NCBI GenBank assembly: GCA_021371875.1
Contig: JAJFVH010000007.1
Location: forward strand, 1-34,716
DNA length: 34,716 bases
From: Bacteroidales bacterium
GTDB lineage: Bacteria; Bacteroidota; Bacteroidia; Bacteroidales; Paludibacteraceae
Direction of reading: 5' to 3'
Part shown: positions 32,977 to 34,716 of the stretch, one piece after another
How positions within the stretch are numbered: position 1 is the stretch's first letter
Layout of the letters: every line of letters begins with the position of its first letter
The notes under the pieces: generated by a model
What the model saw: the letters and a program-made list of their open reading frames with translations, nothing else
The model's database searches: none
Told to the model about the DNA's origin: nothing
Translations under genes and position numbers: made by a program

Positions 32977-34644
32977 ATGCACAAGAAAATTGAGCACAAA
33001 CCACTTACTTTAAAGTCGTTAATTGATTATTCAGTTAAAAAATTTGCAAAATATCCATCCATTTCCTTTGTCGAAGGAAACCCGATTACATACAAACAGT
33101 TAGGTGAAAAAATAGATGAAGTTGCGGGAATTTTATTTTCCTTTGGGTTACAAAAAGGAGATAAGGTTGCGCTGTTTTCTCAGAATATGCCCAATTGGGT
33201 CGTTGCTTATTTTGCAGTCGTATCCAAAGGCCTGGTGATTGTTCCCATCTTACCCGATTTTACCCGCCAGGAAGTTGAAAATGTTTTATTGCACTCTGAA
33301 TCCAAGGTCTTGATTGTAAGTGACCGGTTGGCTTCAAAAATAGATGGGCTTGATTTACCTGATTTAATAGCCACGATTTCGGTTGATAATTTATCTGTTG
33401 TATCCGGAAAAGTAGTTTCAACCAGCAATAAGCAGAAAATTGATAAAATTCAGGTTGAAGAAGAAGACACTGCTGCCATTATTTATACTTCCGGCACTAC
33501 GGGTCGTTCAAAAGGAGTTGTTTTGTCTCATAAAAGTGTAACTTTTGTGGCAGCGCAGTCCTACACGGTTTCGCCTATTAGCCATGACGATATTTTTCTT
33601 TCGTTTTTGCCGCTGTCACATACTTACGAAAACTCAATAGGCATGCTTTATCCGCTTATGTACGGAGCTTCCATTTATTATTTGGAAAAGCCGCCTACTG
33701 CGTCATCGTTGTTGCCGGCAATGGGTAAAATCCGGCCAACCATGATGTTGTCGGTTCCATTGATTATGGAAAAAATATATAAGAATCAGATCCGGTCAAA
33801 ATTTACAAAATCGAGGTTTACACGCGTAATTTATAAAACGACGTTGTTTCGTATGCTGATACATCGCATCGCGGGTAAAAAGCTTTATCAAACATTTGGC
33901 GGCAGGTTAAAATTCTTCGGGATCGGTGGTGCAAAACTCGACTCGCGCGTTGAACGTTTTTTGAAAGAAGCACGATTTCCTTATGCAATCGGCTACGGAC
34001 TCACCGAAACAGCTCCTTTACTCGCCGGAGCTTCACCACATCAAACCGAGCTGCAATCGACAGGCTTTGCTTTGGAAGGAGTCCAGCTTAGAATAAACGA
34101 GCCGAATAAAAAAGGAATAGGTGAAATTTGGGCGAAAGGGCCTAATGTAATGAAAGGATATTATAAAAATACTGAAGCAACGAACGAAGTATTGACGGCA
34201 GATGGTTGGTTCAAAACCGGTGACTTGGGGAAATTCGATTCGAAAAACCGGTTGTTTATCAAGGGGAGGATGAAAAATACTATTATTGGAGCAAGTGGCG
34301 AAAACATATATCCAGAAGATATTGAGACTATTATCAATAGTAATCAATTTGTTGTGGAATCATTGGTTATTGAAGAAGATGGTTTTTTGGTTGCCAAAAT
34401 AATTCTCGATATGGAATTATTGATTGAAAAGAATATTGAACAATTAAAGACAATTATTGAGGAAAAAAAAGAACAATATAACGATTGGAAGAAACATTTT
34501 ACAAAAGAGCTGAATTCAAAACTTAATCGTGTGTCTCAGTTAAGCAGGGTGGATATTATGGACGAGCCATTTGAAAAAACAGCTTCGCAAAAGATTAAAC
34601 GTTTTCTTTATACCAATCAATCTGCCAAACAAAAGAAAAAATAA
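32977..34644 (+). CDS. AMP-binding long-chain fatty acid-CoA ligase
   Basis: A 555-aa adenylate-forming enzyme that activates a fatty acid with ATP and joins it to CoA. The P-loop IYTSGTTGRSKG lies at 169-180, then YGLTETAPLL (the A5 motif), GWFKTGDLG (A7) and GRMKNTIIGASGENIYPEDIE (A8). K at the end (PFEKTASQKIKRF) is the A10 lysine region. The N-terminus aligns with FadD-like ligases (YKQLGEKIDEVAGIL). Long-chain substrate is the family default; other carboxylic acids are possible. It has its own promoter and terminator, so it is monocistronic. Confidence 0.9.
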   Translation: MHKKIEHKPLTLKSLIDYSVKKFAKYPSISFVEGNPITYKQLGEKIDEVAGILFSFGLQKGDKVALFSQNMPNWVVAYFAVVSKGLVIVPILPDFTRQEVENVLLHSESKVLIVSDRLASKIDGLDLPDLIATISVDNLSVVSGKVVSTSNKQKIDKIQVEEEDTAAIIYTSGTTGRSKGVVLSHKSVTFVAAQSYTVSPISHDDIFLSFLPLSHTYENSIGMLYPLMYGASIYYLEKPPTASSLLPAMGKIRPTMMLSVPLIMEKIYKNQIRSKFTKSRFTRVIYKTTLFRMLIHRIAGKKLYQTFGGRLKFFGIGGAKLDSRVERFLKEARFPYAIGYGLTETAPLLAGASPHQTELQSTGFALEGVQLRINEPNKKGIGEIWAKGPNVMKGYYKNTEATNEVLTADGWFKTGDLGKFDSKNRLFIKGRMKNTIIGASGENIYPEDIETIINSNQFVVESLVIEEDGFLVAKIILDMELLIEKNIEQLKTIIEEKKEQYNDWKKHFTKELNSKLNRVSQLSRVDIMDEPFEKTASQKIKRFLYTNQSAKQKKK

Positions 34645-34665
34645 TAACAGTGCATTGCAACAAAT

Positions 34666-34706
34666 AAAAATGCCTGCCGATACCAAAACTCAGCAGGCAT
34701 TTTTTA
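34666..34706 (+). terminator. Intrinsic terminator after the acyl-CoA ligase gene
   Basis: AAAAATGCCTGC (34666-34677) pairs perfectly over 12 bp with GCAGGCATTTTT (34693-34704) around a 15-nt loop, with T residues following. It lies 21 bp after the stop and has T-tracts on both strands. Confidence 0.93.
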
Positions 34707-34716
34707 TGCTTTAATC

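Noticed and set aside
1-34716. tRNA, rRNA, CRISPR array, prophage or defence genes
   Set aside because: Looked for on both strands; no array of spaced repeats, cloverleaf-like run with CCA, or typical protein family was seen.

Overview
The window looks like chromosome from a Bacteroidota bacterium, most probably order Bacteroidales. The supports are: AT-rich DNA with TAnnTTTG-type -7 boxes and no regular Shine-Dalgarno sites; a gliding-motility/type IX secretion C-terminal domain; PorT-like and LysM/receptor-fold envelope proteins typical of the phylum; a Bacteroides-like rhamnose operon; and a two-subunit methylmalonyl-CoA mutase, as found in propionate-forming Bacteroidales such as Paludibacter. 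The genus is a guess. I saw no tRNA, rRNA, CRISPR array, transposase or phage gene.

Region 1 (about 1-8800, + strand) is a rhamnose/rhamnogalacturonan operon: secreted GH28 hydrolase (broken by a 1-nt frameshift), rhamnulokinase, rhamnose isomerase, rhamnose permease, rhamnulose-1-phosphate aldolase, secreted GH105 unsaturated-uronyl hydrolase, then an AraC regulator with its own promoter. Region 2 (8793-12526, - strand) has tsaB (housekeeping) and a kduI-kduD-DUF4861 operon. GH105 releases the unsaturated uronate that KduI and KduD process, so regions 1 and 2 together cover both sugars of a rhamnogalacturonan-I backbone. A perfect palindrome resembling hexuronate-type GntR operators overlaps the kduI promoter.

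Region 3 (12788-20338) is envelope and housekeeping: an outer-membrane beta-barrel protein, a triple-LysM/periplasmic-binding-fold protein, a T9SS-type secreted protein, a PlsC-type acyltransferase, a bile acid/sodium symporter family protein and a lipoprotein cyclophilin. Region 4 (20499-26612, + strand) is the methylmalonyl-CoA mutase locus: mutA, an overlapping UbiA prenyltransferase/CPBP protease pair, a small four-helix-bundle gene inside a 416-bp inverted-repeat-bounded segment, and mutB. A bidirectional terminator separates mutB from convergent panB.

Region 5 (27761-34716, + strand) has a membrane-bound nucleotide-sugar 4,6-dehydratase, an ABC-F ATPase, a 448-bp gap holding a REP-like inverted repeat, a short RsmI-type methyltransferase and a long-chain acyl-CoA ligase with a strong terminator at the window edge.

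The least ordinary items are the inverted-repeat-bounded four-helix-bundle segment inserted between mutase genes, the DUF4861 gene in the kdu operon with its candidate operator, the UbiA-CPBP pair, the cysteine clusters in MutA, and two single-base homopolymer frameshifts (GH28 and the four-helix-bundle gene) that may be real or may be sequence errors.
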